Positions 52,559 through 61,498 of a DNA stretch of 64,000 nt are shown here, piece after piece; the stretch's first letter is position 1, and each line of letters starts with the position of its first letter. The stretch is from contig CP091722.1 in the NCBI GenBank assembly GCA_022009755.1, positions 1,434,001 through 1,498,000 of the forward strand. Reading direction: 5' to 3'. A model generated the notes under the pieces. That model saw nothing but the letters and a program-made list of their open reading frames with translations, made no database searches and was not told the origin of the DNA. Source of the stretch: Oscillospiraceae bacterium. GTDB taxonomy: Bacteria > Bacillota > Clostridia > Christensenellales > QALW01. Position numbers and translations under genes: made by a program.

Positions 52559-54172
52559 TTACTTAAAGCGGTTTATTTCACTGCCGTGAGTATAGGTGGG
52601 CAGCAGCATCGGGGATTCCTGACCGGTGGCTGCGCCGGAGGCCTCCAGCTCCTGCTCGTACTTTTTGACATGCTCCAGGCTGAGCTTCGCGCCCGGCTCC
52701 ACGCTGCGGCACTTCTCGCCCGCGTTGCGGCCGGCATTGCGGCCGAAAACGATGATATCCAGCAGCGAGTTGCCCATAAGGCGGTTGCGTCCGTGAACGC
52801 CGCCCACGGCCTCGCCCGCCACAAACAGGTTCTCCACACTGCTCATGCCGTTTGCGGATATCTCTATGCCGCCGTTCTGATAGTGCAGCGTAGGATAGAT
52901 GAGTATGGGGGTGGTGCGCATATCTATGCCCAGCTTTTCGTACATACGCAGCATTCCGGGCAGCTTCTTCTCGATGGTGCCGGGGCCGTTTATTATGTCG
53001 ATCATGGGGGTATCAAGCCATATTGCGCTGCCCAGCGGCGTAGGCACGCCCTTGCCGTTTGCAGTGCACTCCCTGATTATGGAGGCAGCAGTGACATCGC
53101 GGGTTTCCAGCGGATTCATGAAGGCAACGCCGTCCACATTGATAAGCTGTGCGCCCAGAGAACGCACCTTTTCCGTTACCAGTGCGCCGAACATCTGCGC
53201 CGGGTATGCAACGCCGGTGGGATGATACTGAATGGTATCGGCATAAAGCAGCTTTGCGCCGGCGCGATAGCCCAGGATAAGTCCGTCGGCGGTCGCTCCG
53301 TAATGGTTGCTGGTGGCAAAGCCCTGATAGTGCAGCCGTCCGGCTCCGCCGGTGGCGATAATCACGGTTTGCACGGGCAATGCGGATCTCGCCGGTTTCC
53401 ATATTCATAAGCACGGCGCCCGCAGCTCTGCCCTGAGTATCCAGCAGCAGCTCCACCGCAGCGGTGAAATCCACTATCTGGATGCCGCGGTTTATTACCT
53501 CGTCGCGCAGCACGCGCATTATCTCCGCGCCGGAATAGTCGCGGCAGGCATGCATACGCTTGCGGCTGGTGCCGCCGCCGTGAGTGGTGACCATGGTGCC
53601 GTCCGGCTCTTTGTCAAACATAACGCCCATGTCGTTAAGCCACTGTATGCAGTCCGGCGCTTCGGTAACAAGCTTTTTGAGCAGCTCGGGCTTATTGGCA
53701 AAGTGGCCGCCGCCCAGCGCGTCAAGATAGTGTATCGCGGGGGAATCGTTGGCCTTGTCCGCCGCCTGTATGCCGCCCTCCGCCATCATGGTGTTGGCAT
53801 CGCCCATACGAAGCTTTGTTACAATGGTCACCTTTGCGCCCTTATTATCGGCCTCTATGGCTGCCGAAGCGCCCGCTCCGCCGCCGCCGATTATAAGCAC
53901 ATCGGTATCGTAGTATATATCGTCCAGCTCTACATCCTGCCCCAGAACGCGGCTTTTGCCGTGCAGCAGGTTGCCCAGCTCCGTGGGAACCTTATCGCCC
54001 TTGTTGGGGCCTACGGCAAGATAAACAAAGCCGTCCTGACGGTAGTCCGGATGAAACCGGCGAAGCAGCTCGTCCTTTCCTGCGCGCTCATACGCTTAAG
54101 CTCCGCGCCTATTCTCTGAGGTCTGCTTGCTTCCACTCTTTTTATCGAATCCAGCATTTCCTGTGTCAGCAT
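52559..54172 (-). CDS. frdA: Soluble fumarate reductase flavoprotein subunit (two frameshifts)
   Basis: The reconstructed protein of about 537 residues begins at 54172 (MLTQEMLDSIKRVEASRP). FAD-binding GGGGAGASAAIEA, substrate-site HGGGTSRKRMHACRDY, catalytic QYHPTG and VHGRNRLMGNSLLDIIVFGRNAG match FrdA/SdhA rather than NadB, and a FrdB gene precedes it. One G is missing near 54078 (repair: ERDELLRRFHPDY) and one C is extra near 53376 (repair: IAVQTVIIATGGAG). It lacks the long C-terminal region of membrane-bound SdhA, and no sdhC/D is present. The best fit is a cytosolic reductase. Fragments: about 53013-54075 and 52559-53380. Confidence 0.9.
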
Positions 54173-54185
54173 CTGTTTTTCCTCC

Positions 54186-54860
54186 CTATTTCTCGATGTC
54201 TCTGTGGTTGTACATATCCTGAAGCTCCGCAAGCGGCTTGGCGGCGATCTCGTTTACGGCATCGGTAAACACGCCGTCCTTTATCTCCTGCACGCGCTTT
54301 GCCAAATGCTCGCTCTTGGGTGCGATATACTTGCCGTAGAGACGGCGGGCAAGCAGCGACACCATGGGGTGAGTTATCTGCGCGGGGCAGCGGGAGGAGC
54401 ACATGCCGCAGGCTACGCAGTCAAAGGAGGCCTCGGCGCAGGCGGCATAATCACCGCGCTGAGCATAGGCGATATACTGCATTACATTAAGCCCCTGCGG
54501 GCAGGCCTTTGTGCAGGCGTTGCAGCCGATGCAGCTGTATATTTCGGGATAGAGCTGCATCATGATATCCTCGGTGGGACGGATCTGATTTATATCGTAT
54601 ATTTTCTTCTGCGTGGGGAAGAAGGGCAGGGAAGCGATGTACATATCGTTCTCCACCTTGGTCTGGCACGCAAGGCAGAATTTCAGCTCGTTCTGACCCT
54701 TGATGCGATAGATGGTAGCGCAGGCGCCGCAGAAGCCGGCGCGGCAGCCGCAGCCGCGTTTGTGCTGATAGCCCGCGTATTCCATGGCGTTCATGATGGT
54801 AAGGGCGGCGGGTACGGTGTACTGCTTGCCCATGATATATATGTTTACCATTTCTTCCAT
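54186..54860 (-). CDS. frdB: Fumarate reductase iron-sulfur subunit (2Fe-2S plus two 4Fe-4S)
   Basis: The N-terminal ferredoxin fold binds 2Fe-2S through Cys37, Cys39, Cys44 and Cys47 (RGCGCRAGFCGAC), with a further Cys pair at 62 and 65. The C-terminal domain has two CxxCxxCxxxCP sites: Cys110-113-116-120 and Cys148-151-154-158. Canonical SdhB/FrdB carries one 3Fe-4S in place of the second. It passes electrons to FrdA. It lies between flxA and frdA, 18 nt after flxA, with GGAGG before the ATG. There is no HdrB-like CCG domain as in methanogen TfrB; that part is a separate gene here. Confidence 0.9.
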   Translation of the reverse strand: MEEMVNIYIMGKQYTVPAALTIMNAMEYAGYQHKRGCGCRAGFCGACATIYRIKGQNELKFCLACQTKVENDMYIASLPFFPTQKKIYDINQIRPTEDIMMQLYPEIYSCIGCNACTKACPQGLNVMQYIAYAQRGDYAACAEASFDCVACGMCSSRCPAQITHPMVSLLARRLYGKYIAPKSEHLAKRVQEIKDGVFTDAVNEIAAKPLAELQDMYNHRDIEK

Positions 54861-54878
54861 TTTCGTTTCCTCCGATTA

Positions 54879-55742
54879 TTAGTATTCGTTGGGCAGCTCG
54901 TCGAGCTGATCGAAGCGGAACACCGGGCCGTCCTTGCAGACGTATTTGTTGCCGATGTTGCAGCGGCCGCACTTGCCGAGGCCGCATTTCATCTTCAGCT
55001 CCATCGTGGTATATATCTGGGTTTTGTTAAAGCCCATTTCCACAAGCCCCGCAAGCACGAATTTAATCATTATGGGCGGGCCGCAGATGATCGCGGTGCT
55101 GGTGGGCTTAAAGCCTATTTCCTTAAGATAGGAGGGAACAAAGCCCACATGGCCCTCCCAGCCCTGCTGCTCTCTGTCGATGGTGAGATAAACGCTGAAA
55201 TCCTTTTCGTTTGCCCACTCCTGCTGCATTTCCTGATAATCCACAAGGTCATCCGCGCTTCTGGAGCCGTAGAGCACATCTATGTGGCCGTAATCCTCAC
55301 GGTGAGCCCGGACATAGTTTATAACCGACCTCAGCGGCGCAATGCCGATGCCGCCGGCGATGAACAGCAGATCCTTGCCCTTGAACTCGGTATCCACCGG
55401 GAAGGGCTTGCCGTAGGGCCCGCGTATGCCTATTTCCTGCCCGGGCTCCATGGCATGCAGCGCCTCGGTAAGCATGCCGCAGCGCTTTATGGAGAATTCT
55501 TTATACTCGGTGTTCGTGGAGGAGGAGGTTATGGAGAACATAGCCTCGCCCACTCCGGGAACTGTAAGCATAGCACACTGACCGGGCATATGGTCAAAGG
55601 GTATTTTGCCCTCGGGAGTTACCACGCGGAAGGTTTTTACATCCGGGGTATCGGTGCGTATATCCGTTACCACCGCGGTCTGCGGCAGCAGGACATCTTT
55701 ATAATCGTTTGCATGACAGGTACAGATATGCTCGTCAGTCAT
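54879..55742 (-). CDS. flxA: FlxA-like NAD(P)H/FAD oxidoreductase
   Basis: This belongs to the ferredoxin-NADP reductase-like group found in sulfhydrogenase gamma and Hdr-associated FlxA. The FAD site is RxxS-like (MFSITSSSTN), the NAD site is DLLFIAGGIGIAPLRSVINY, YGSRSADDLV and CGPPIMIKFVL. The C-terminal Cys cluster (KCGLGKCGRCNIG, KYVCKDG) binds 2Fe-2S. It would accept hydride from NADH and feed the complex. Its start overlaps the end of flxB by 8 nt. Confidence 0.9.
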   Translation of the reverse strand: MTDEHICTCHANDYKDVLLPQTAVVTDIRTDTPDVKTFRVVTPEGKIPFDHMPGQCAMLTVPGVGEAMFSITSSSTNTEYKEFSIKRCGMLTEALHAMEPGQEIGIRGPYGKPFPVDTEFKGKDLLFIAGGIGIAPLRSVINYVRAHREDYGHIDVLYGSRSADDLVDYQEMQQEWANEKDFSVYLTIDREQQGWEGHVGFVPSYLKEIGFKPTSTAIICGPPIMIKFVLAGLVEMGFNKTQIYTTMELKMKCGLGKCGRCNIGNKYVCKDGPVFRFDQLDELPNEY

Positions 55743-56768
55743 TGTTTTTACCTCCCATAGCTTTCATAACCTTGACAATATTCATGCTTATGGGGCACTT
55801 GGCAACACAGCGGCCGCAGCCCACGCAGGAGAATGCGCCGTCGTTGTTGTCCGGGAAGTACACCAGCTTGTGCATAAAGCGCTGACGGAACCGCTGCTTC
55901 TGAGTGGGACGGTTCGTGCCGTGAGCCATCATGGTGAAGTCGTTATACATGCAGGAATCCCAGCAGCGATAGCGGCTTACCTTGTCCCCCGCCTTATAGT
56001 CCCGCACATCGTAGCACTGGCAGGTGGGGCACACAAAGGTGCAGGTACCGCAGCCTATGCAGGCGGCGGACAGATCGTCCCATTCCGGGCGGTCAAACTT
56101 TTCGTGCAGCTTGCCTGCGCCCCAGCCCTCTGTCGTAAGGGAAGCAAGGGGCAGCTTTTTCATGATGCTCTGCGCCTCTTTGCGCTGCTCCTCCACGGGA
56201 GCGGGAGTATCATCGGCCTCCTCAAGCAGACCGGCAACGGAATCAAGCAGCGCCGTTCCCTTTTGGGTAAGGGGCGCAAAGTATACATATTCCTCCGTCC
56301 AGAAGGCGCGCACATCTCCGCCGGGGGCGGTCATATCAATACCGAAGGTGCCGCAGAAGCAGGTTTCCTCCGGCTGCGCGCAGGCCACGGATATCACGGT
56401 GCCGTGCTCGCGGCGCGCGGCGTAGAAGTTATCCACCGGGTCGGTGAGAAACACCTTATCCAGCAGCTCAAAGCCGCGAACATCGCAGGCTCTCACTCCG
56501 AAAACGGTAAATTTCTCTTCAAGCGGCGCAACAGGGGTTACCGTGAAGGTCTTATCCTTGGTCATAAACGACACCATGGATTCGCACTGCGGGAAGAACA
56601 CATCCTTTGCGCTCTTTACCGTGTGCAGCACGGTGGGATCGTATTTTGCACCCGGAGCATATACGCCGAAGTTCACGCTGGAATCATTCTCCAGGGCAGA
56701 TACAGCCTGCCCTGCGCCGCAACGGCGTCAAAAAACTCGTTAATGCGGGAAGTTTGCAGCTTTTTCAT
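55735..56768 (-). CDS. flxB: FlxB-like 4Fe-4S electron carrier (frameshifted near the N-terminus)
   Basis: This resembles HydB/sulfhydrogenase beta-type ferredoxins: FTVFGVRACDVRGFELLD, ACIGCGTCTFVCPTCQCYD and, near the C-terminus, SCVGCGRCVAKCP. The true start is the ATG at 56768 (MKKLQTSRINEFFDAVAAQG); one C missing near 56690 breaks the frame, and the internal ORF begins at 56676. It overlaps the end of flxC by 4 nt. The B/C assignment of the two iron-sulfur subunits is provisional. Confidence 0.85.
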
Positions 56769-57746
56769 GCCTTGTCCCCCTTATCGCTCACGGCAGTGGG
56801 ATCGGCGTCTTCCTTATCAAAGCTTATAAGCGGCCCGCGCTGACCGGGCTCAAGCCCCGCCTGATAATCGCCGTAGAATTCGTTTATTTCCTTTATGAAC
56901 ATACGGTTGAGCAGATGCAGCGGTATGTTCTGCGGGCATACCCTGGAGCACTCTCCGCAATCGGTGCAGCGGCCCGCAACATGGAAGGCGCGGATTATAT
57001 GGAACATCTTCTCCTCGAAGGTGTCGGCATTGGCCTTGGCGGCCACTCCGCTTGCAGGGTTATCAAATATGCACTTGCGGCAGGTGCAGGCCGGGCAGGC
57101 GTTGCGGCAGGCGTTGCACCTTATGCATTTGCTCAGCTCGTTCTGCCAGAAATCAAAGCGCTCCTTGGGCGACATGCTCTGAAGCTTCTCCACCATGTCA
57201 AAGCGTCCGGCGGGTGCTTCTTCCTCGCCGTCCTGCGCCGGGATCAGCTCATCATAGGCAAAATGCTTCTTTCCCTTGCAGGAGAGGCATTTTTCCAGCA
57301 GGCAGTCCGCCTTCTTGCAGGTTTTGTCGCCATGCACCGTGTGCACGGTAAGCTCCGCGCCGTTTTCGGTAACGCCGGTTATGCCCTTTATGCCCAAAGC
57401 GCGCACCTTTTCGATATCCGCCATGCCGTCGCAGCCCACACCGATAACATATATCTTATCGCGGTCTATGCGGTGCTCGGTAAGCAGCTGGTTGAAGGAA
57501 TAGGTATCGCAAGGCTTGAGCAGCACGCAGGTTTTGCCCTCCGCCGCCTTCTATAAGGTATTTGCTTAAATTTGCGCCGCAGAAGCTGTCATAGCAAAGC
57601 TTCTCCGCCTTTTCCGGGGCGGTAAACACGGCGGGAGTTTTATCGTAGAAGAACTCGCCCTCCTCCCAGGCAAGAACCCGGTCGCAGGCGCCGCTCTCAA
57701 GCAGCTCCGCACAGCGGGAGCGCAGAGTTTTTTCTATTTCTTGCAT
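56765..57746 (-). CDS. flxC: FlxC-like iron-sulfur subunit, F420-hydrogenase beta-like (frameshifted)
   Basis: The protein starts at 57746 (MQEIEKTLRSRCAELL). An extra G near 57548 breaks the frame; repair gives LIEGGEGKTCVLLKPCDTYS. The central part resembles FrhB/FdhB (VLLKPCDTYSFNQLL, IYVIGVGCDGM). Two ferredoxin-type motifs follow: CIRCNACRNACPACTCRKC and CTDCGECSRVCP. It would relay electrons between FlxA and FlxD/HdrA. Its start overlaps the end of flxD. Confidence 0.85.
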
Positions 57747-58185
57747 CTCAGATCCCCCAATCTCACATTTTCGCCAAGCTCGTAAATTTTGGCTACAAAG
57801 CTGTTCATAACCGCGGAGAACTTTGCGCCCTCGGCGGCGGAAACCCACTCCACTCGGGTACGCGCTCTTTCCACGCCCAGATAGTCCAGCATGGAGAACA
57901 GCATGGTCATGCGGCGGCGGGCATAATAGTTGCCGGTGCTGTAATGGCAGTCGCCCGGATGGCAGCCGCAGAGGATAACTCCGTCCGCGCCCTTTTCAAA
58001 GGCCCGGAGGATGAACAGCGGGTTCACGCGGCAGGAGCAGGGCACGCGGATTATCTTTACATCCGCCGGATAGGCAAGACGGCTGGAGCCGGCAAGATCC
58101 GCGCCCGCATAGGAGCACCAGTTGCAGCAAAACGCCACAATTTAGGCTTAAACTCGGTTTTTACGGCCTGATTTTCTACTTGCAT
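57734..58185 (-). CDS. flxD: MvhD/FlxD-like 2Fe-2S subunit (frameshifted near the N-terminus)
   Basis: MvhD-type subunits link a donor module to HdrA. The start is at 58185 (MQVENQAVKTEFKPK); one A missing near 58143 breaks the frame, so the internal ORF begins later (58138). The motifs FCCNWCSYAGADLAG, VPCSCRVNPLFILRAFEKGADGV and CGCHPGDCHYSTGNYYARRR are the conserved cluster-binding segments. It overlaps hdrA by 10 nt. Confidence 0.9.
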
Positions 58186-60161
58186 ATCGCGTCCACCTCC
58201 GCCATGATCTGCTTATTTGTAAAGCCCTTGAGGTCCATAGCGCCGCTGGGGCAGGTGACCGTGCAGGCTCCGCAGCCCTGGCACAGCGCCTCGTTTACGG
58301 AGGCTATGCGGCGGGTCTGCTTGATGCCGTGATCGTTTACCAGCTTGTCGATATAGCTGATAGCGCCGTAGGGGCATACCTTCTCGCACTGAGAGCAGCC
58401 GTTGCACAGCAGCTCGTTGCTGCCCGCCACGCAGGGGTTTGTTACCAGCTTGTCCTTGGACAGCAGCCCCACCACCTTAACGGCGGCCGCTCCCGCCTGG
58501 GCAACGGTTTCCGGAATATCCTTGGGGCCCTGGCACACGCCGGAGAGGAATATGCCCGCCGTGGGGCTTTCCACCGGGCGCAGCTTGGGATGGGCCTCGG
58601 TTATGAAATCGTTTGTATCTATGCTGGCAGTAAGCATGGAGGCTATCTTGCGCGCCGTGGGATCGGGCTCTATGGCGGCGGCCAGCACCACCATATCGGT
58701 CTTGTGGATTATCTGCTCGTTTGCAAGCAGGTCCACACCCTGCACCACAAGATGATCGTCCTCCGGGTACACCTTGCCTACCTGACCCTTGATGTAATCA
58801 ACATCGTATTCCTCCACCGCGCGGCGATAGAACTCATCGAAGTTCTTGCCGGGGGTACGCACATCAATGTAGAAAACATGCACATTAACATCAGGATATT
58901 TATCGCGGATAAGCATTGCGTGCTTGGCGGTATACATGCAGCATATCTTGGAGCAGTAGCACTTGCCGCGCCCGCTCGTATCACGGCTGCCCACGCACTG
59001 AATAAATGTGATATCGTGCGGATGCTCGCCGTTGCTCATCTTCACCAGCTTGCCGCCCGTAGGTCCTGCGGCGTTCATTATGCGCTCCAGCTCCAGACTG
59101 GTTATGACATCCGGGCAGGAGGAATAGGAGTATTCATCGAACTTATCCAGCTTTATGGGGTTAAAGCCGGTGGCCATTACAATGGCGCCGTACTCGCGCT
59201 CAATGAATTCGTCCTGCTGCTCATAGTCTATTGCCTTGGCGGCGCACACCGTGGAGCACAGCCCGCACTTGCCGCTTTTGAGCTTTATGCACTGGGTCGG
59301 ATCGATAACCGCCACATTCGGTATCGCCTGCGCAAAGGGGATATAAATTGCCGTGCGCTTGTTAAGGCCCAGGTTGAACTCGTTAAGCCCTTTCTTGGAG
59401 GGGCATTTCTGCATGCACTGGCCGCAGCCCGTGCAGACATCCTCTTTTACATAGCGTGCCTTGCGGCGTATCTTCACCTTGAAATTGCCCACAAAGCCCT
59501 TTACCTGCTCGATCTCGCTGTATGTATAAAGCGTGATCTTCTCGTTTGCCGCTGCATCCACCATTTTAGGGGTAAGTATGCAGGCGGAGCAGTCCAGCGT
59601 GGGGAAGGTCTTGTCCAGCTTGCTCATCTTGCCGCCGATGGTGGGCTCCTTTTCCACGATGTCCACCTCGTAGCCGGCCTCGGCAATATCCAGTGCCGAC
59701 TGTATGCCGGCTATACCGCCGCCTATTACAAGGGCGCGCTTTGTCACCGAGCTCTCGCCGGAGATAAGGGGCGCGTTCAGGCTTACCTTGGCAACCGCCG
59801 CGCGGGCCAGCACTATGGCCTTTTCGGTGGCCTCCTCTTTGTCTTTATGTATCCAGGAGCACTGCTCGCGGATATTTGCTATTTCCACCATGAAGGGGTT
59901 GAGCCCCGCCCTCTGCGCCGTTTTGCGGAAGGTGGCCTCATGCATTCTGGGCGAGCAGGAGCATACCACTATGCCGGTAAGCTTATGCTCTGCGATAGCG
60001 CCGCGTATAATGGCCTGACCGGCCTCGGAGCACATATACTGATAATCCGCGGCGTAAACCACGCCGGGCTCCCTGCGTATGGTCTCCACTACCCGTGCTA
60101 CGTCCACCGTTGCGGCTATATTGGAGCCGCACCAACAAACAAATACACCTATTCTTTGCAA
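58176..60161 (-). CDS. hdrA: Heterodisulfide reductase subunit A (flavin-bifurcating subunit)
   Basis: HdrA is the FAD subunit at which electron bifurcation occurs. The 661-residue protein has the N-terminal CWCGSNIAATVDV, FAD site VIGGGIAGIQSALDIAE, CSACILTPKM, and several ferredoxin sites: CTGCGQCMQKCP, CGLCSTVC, CNGCSQCEKVCP and CQGCGACTVTCP. The start is a TTG at 60161: an in-frame TAG two codons upstream excludes an earlier start, and GGGAG precedes it. The frame is intact, unlike those of most neighbours. Confidence 0.95.
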   Translation of the reverse strand: MQRIGVFVCWCGSNIAATVDVARVVETIRREPGVVYAADYQYMCSEAGQAIIRGAIAEHKLTGIVVCSCSPRMHEATFRKTAQRAGLNPFMVEIANIREQCSWIHKDKEEATEKAIVLARAAVAKVSLNAPLISGESSVTKRALVIGGGIAGIQSALDIAEAGYEVDIVEKEPTIGGKMSKLDKTFPTLDCSACILTPKMVDAAANEKITLYTYSEIEQVKGFVGNFKVKIRRKARYVKEDVCTGCGQCMQKCPSKKGLNEFNLGLNKRTAIYIPFAQAIPNVAVIDPTQCIKLKSGKCGLCSTVCAAKAIDYEQQDEFIEREYGAIVMATGFNPIKLDKFDEYSYSSCPDVITSLELERIMNAAGPTGGKLVKMSNGEHPHDITFIQCVGSRDTSGRGKCYCSKICCMYTAKHAMLIRDKYPDVNVHVFYIDVRTPGKNFDEFYRRAVEEYDVDYIKGQVGKVYPEDDHLVVQGVDLLANEQIIHKTDMVVLAAAIEPDPTARKIASMLTASIDTNDFITEAHPKLRPVESPTAGIFLSGVCQGPKDIPETVAQAGAAAVKVVGLLSKDKLVTNPCVAGSNELLCNGCSQCEKVCPYGAISYIDKLVNDHGIKQTRRIASVNEALCQGCGACTVTCPSGAMDLKGFTNKQIMAEVDAICK

Positions 60162-60190
60162 ATTCTACACTCCCAACCTATGCCGGATTT

Positions 60191-60582
60191 TTATTTTCTG
60201 TATTTACGGAACGCACTTACCAAAGCCTGCTGCGGCACGGAGCCGTCAATTTTCTCCGGCACCTCGTCAGGAGAAAAATAGGTTCCGCCCTGACGCCGCT
60301 CCGCCATGGTGCGTATGGCCTCCACCACTGCCGCAGGCTCTACGCCGCGGGGGCAGCGCTCCACGCAGGCAAAGCAGGACAGACATTTGTATATGGAGGG
60401 GGATGCCATCAGCCTGTCGATATCACCCTTGGTAACCATGGCGACAAACTGGTGCGGATGGTATTCCATCTCATCAAAGGAGGGGCAGGACGCGGAGCAT
60501 TTGCCGCACTTCATGCACTTCCTGGTATCCACGCCGCTTATACGGCGAACCTCGGCCGCCTTTCGGCATTTGTCAACTGCAT
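60191..60582 (-). CDS. hdrC: Heterodisulfide reductase subunit C (frameshifted near the N-terminus)
   Basis: HdrC is a small ferredoxin-like protein with two 4Fe-4S sites, CMKCGKCSASCP and CLSCFACVERCP. A probable start is the ATG at 60582 after GGAGG; one base appears to be missing between 60555 and 60575, after which the frame reads AAEVRRISGVDTRKCMKCG. The internal start at 60532 gives a shorter product. It transfers electrons from HdrA to HdrB. Confidence 0.85.
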
Positions 60583-60584
60583 CG

Positions 60585-61366
60585 TCAAGCCTCCTTTATT
60601 CCCAGCGCCTCTGCAAGCAGCTGAGTGAAATAGTGTACGGGAAGCTTATCCGCTCCGCCGTTTTTATCAAGATTGTAAAGGCACAGCGGGCAGGCGGTAA
60701 TAAGCTCCTGCGCTCCGCACCGGCGCGCATTGTCCATAACGCGGGCGACATTCTTTTTGGCCGCCGCCTCGTCCTTCATGGAAACATATCCGCCGCAGCA
60801 CTCGTTGCGCATCTGGTAGACGACCGGCTCCGCGCCCAAAGCACGGATAAAATCCTCCATAATGGTGGGGTTTTCGGGGTCGTCAAAATGCATCGCCTTG
60901 GAGGGGCGCAGCAGCATGCAGCCGTAGTAGGCGCCTATCTTCCTGCCCTTGAGCGGGTTTACCACCTTGGCCTTGAGGTTGTCAAAGCCCACGCGGTCCC
61001 TGAGCATGGTAATATAGTGCAGCACCTCGGTGCCGCCGTGATAATCAAGCTCAAGGTAGCGGTTTGCGGTATCGGCGATCTTTGCATCGTTTCATGTCGC
61101 CGTTTACGCGGGTAAGCACATGATGGCAGGCAGAGCACAGCGTAACCAGCGTGCCGCCCTCCTTTTGAGCGCTTTCCAGCGCCGCGCACGGCGGCAAGAC
61201 GGGTGGCGATTTCATCTCTGCTCATGGGATAGCAGGCGCCGCAGCACTGCCACTGCTCCAGCTCCTTGAGCTCAATGCCCAAAGCCTGTGCACAGGCGCG
61301 TGCGCTTATGTCCAGCTCCTTGGCCTTACTCTTGAGGGTACATCCGGGATAATAGCTAAATGTCAT
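60585..61366 (-). CDS. hdrB: Heterodisulfide reductase subunit B (two frameshifts)
   Basis: HdrB carries the CCG domains that bind the noncubane 4Fe-4S clusters used for disulfide chemistry. Visible motifs are YYPGCTLKSKAKE, WQCCGACYPMSRDE, LCSACHHVL, YYGCMLLRP, NECCGGYVSMKDE and ACPLCLYNLD. One extra G near 61185 and one extra A near 61088 must be removed. The uncorrected fragments are 60959-61366 and 60585-61025. It is the first gene of the Hdr-Flx-Frd run. The substrate is not evident: no DsrC or coenzyme M/B genes are near. Confidence 0.87.
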
Positions 61367-61498
61367 AACAGAACACCCTGAACGGGCTTCCTCCTTTTTG
61401 CCGGAAATTTATAACCGTTTTTTTCCTTTTATCCGTATATTCCGACGCCGGAAGCGTATAAAATACACTTCCGGCGGTTCGTTTTTTAACAACGCAGA

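Noticed and set aside
52559..54172. L-aspartate oxidase (NadB)
   Set aside because: Shares the fold, but an FrdB-type iron-sulfur partner directly precedes it and no nadA or nadC is near.
58329..60281. 650-codon open frame on the plus strand opposite hdrA
   Set aside because: It is the antisense shadow of a clear HdrA gene; its product is His/Ala/Gly-rich without any family pattern.
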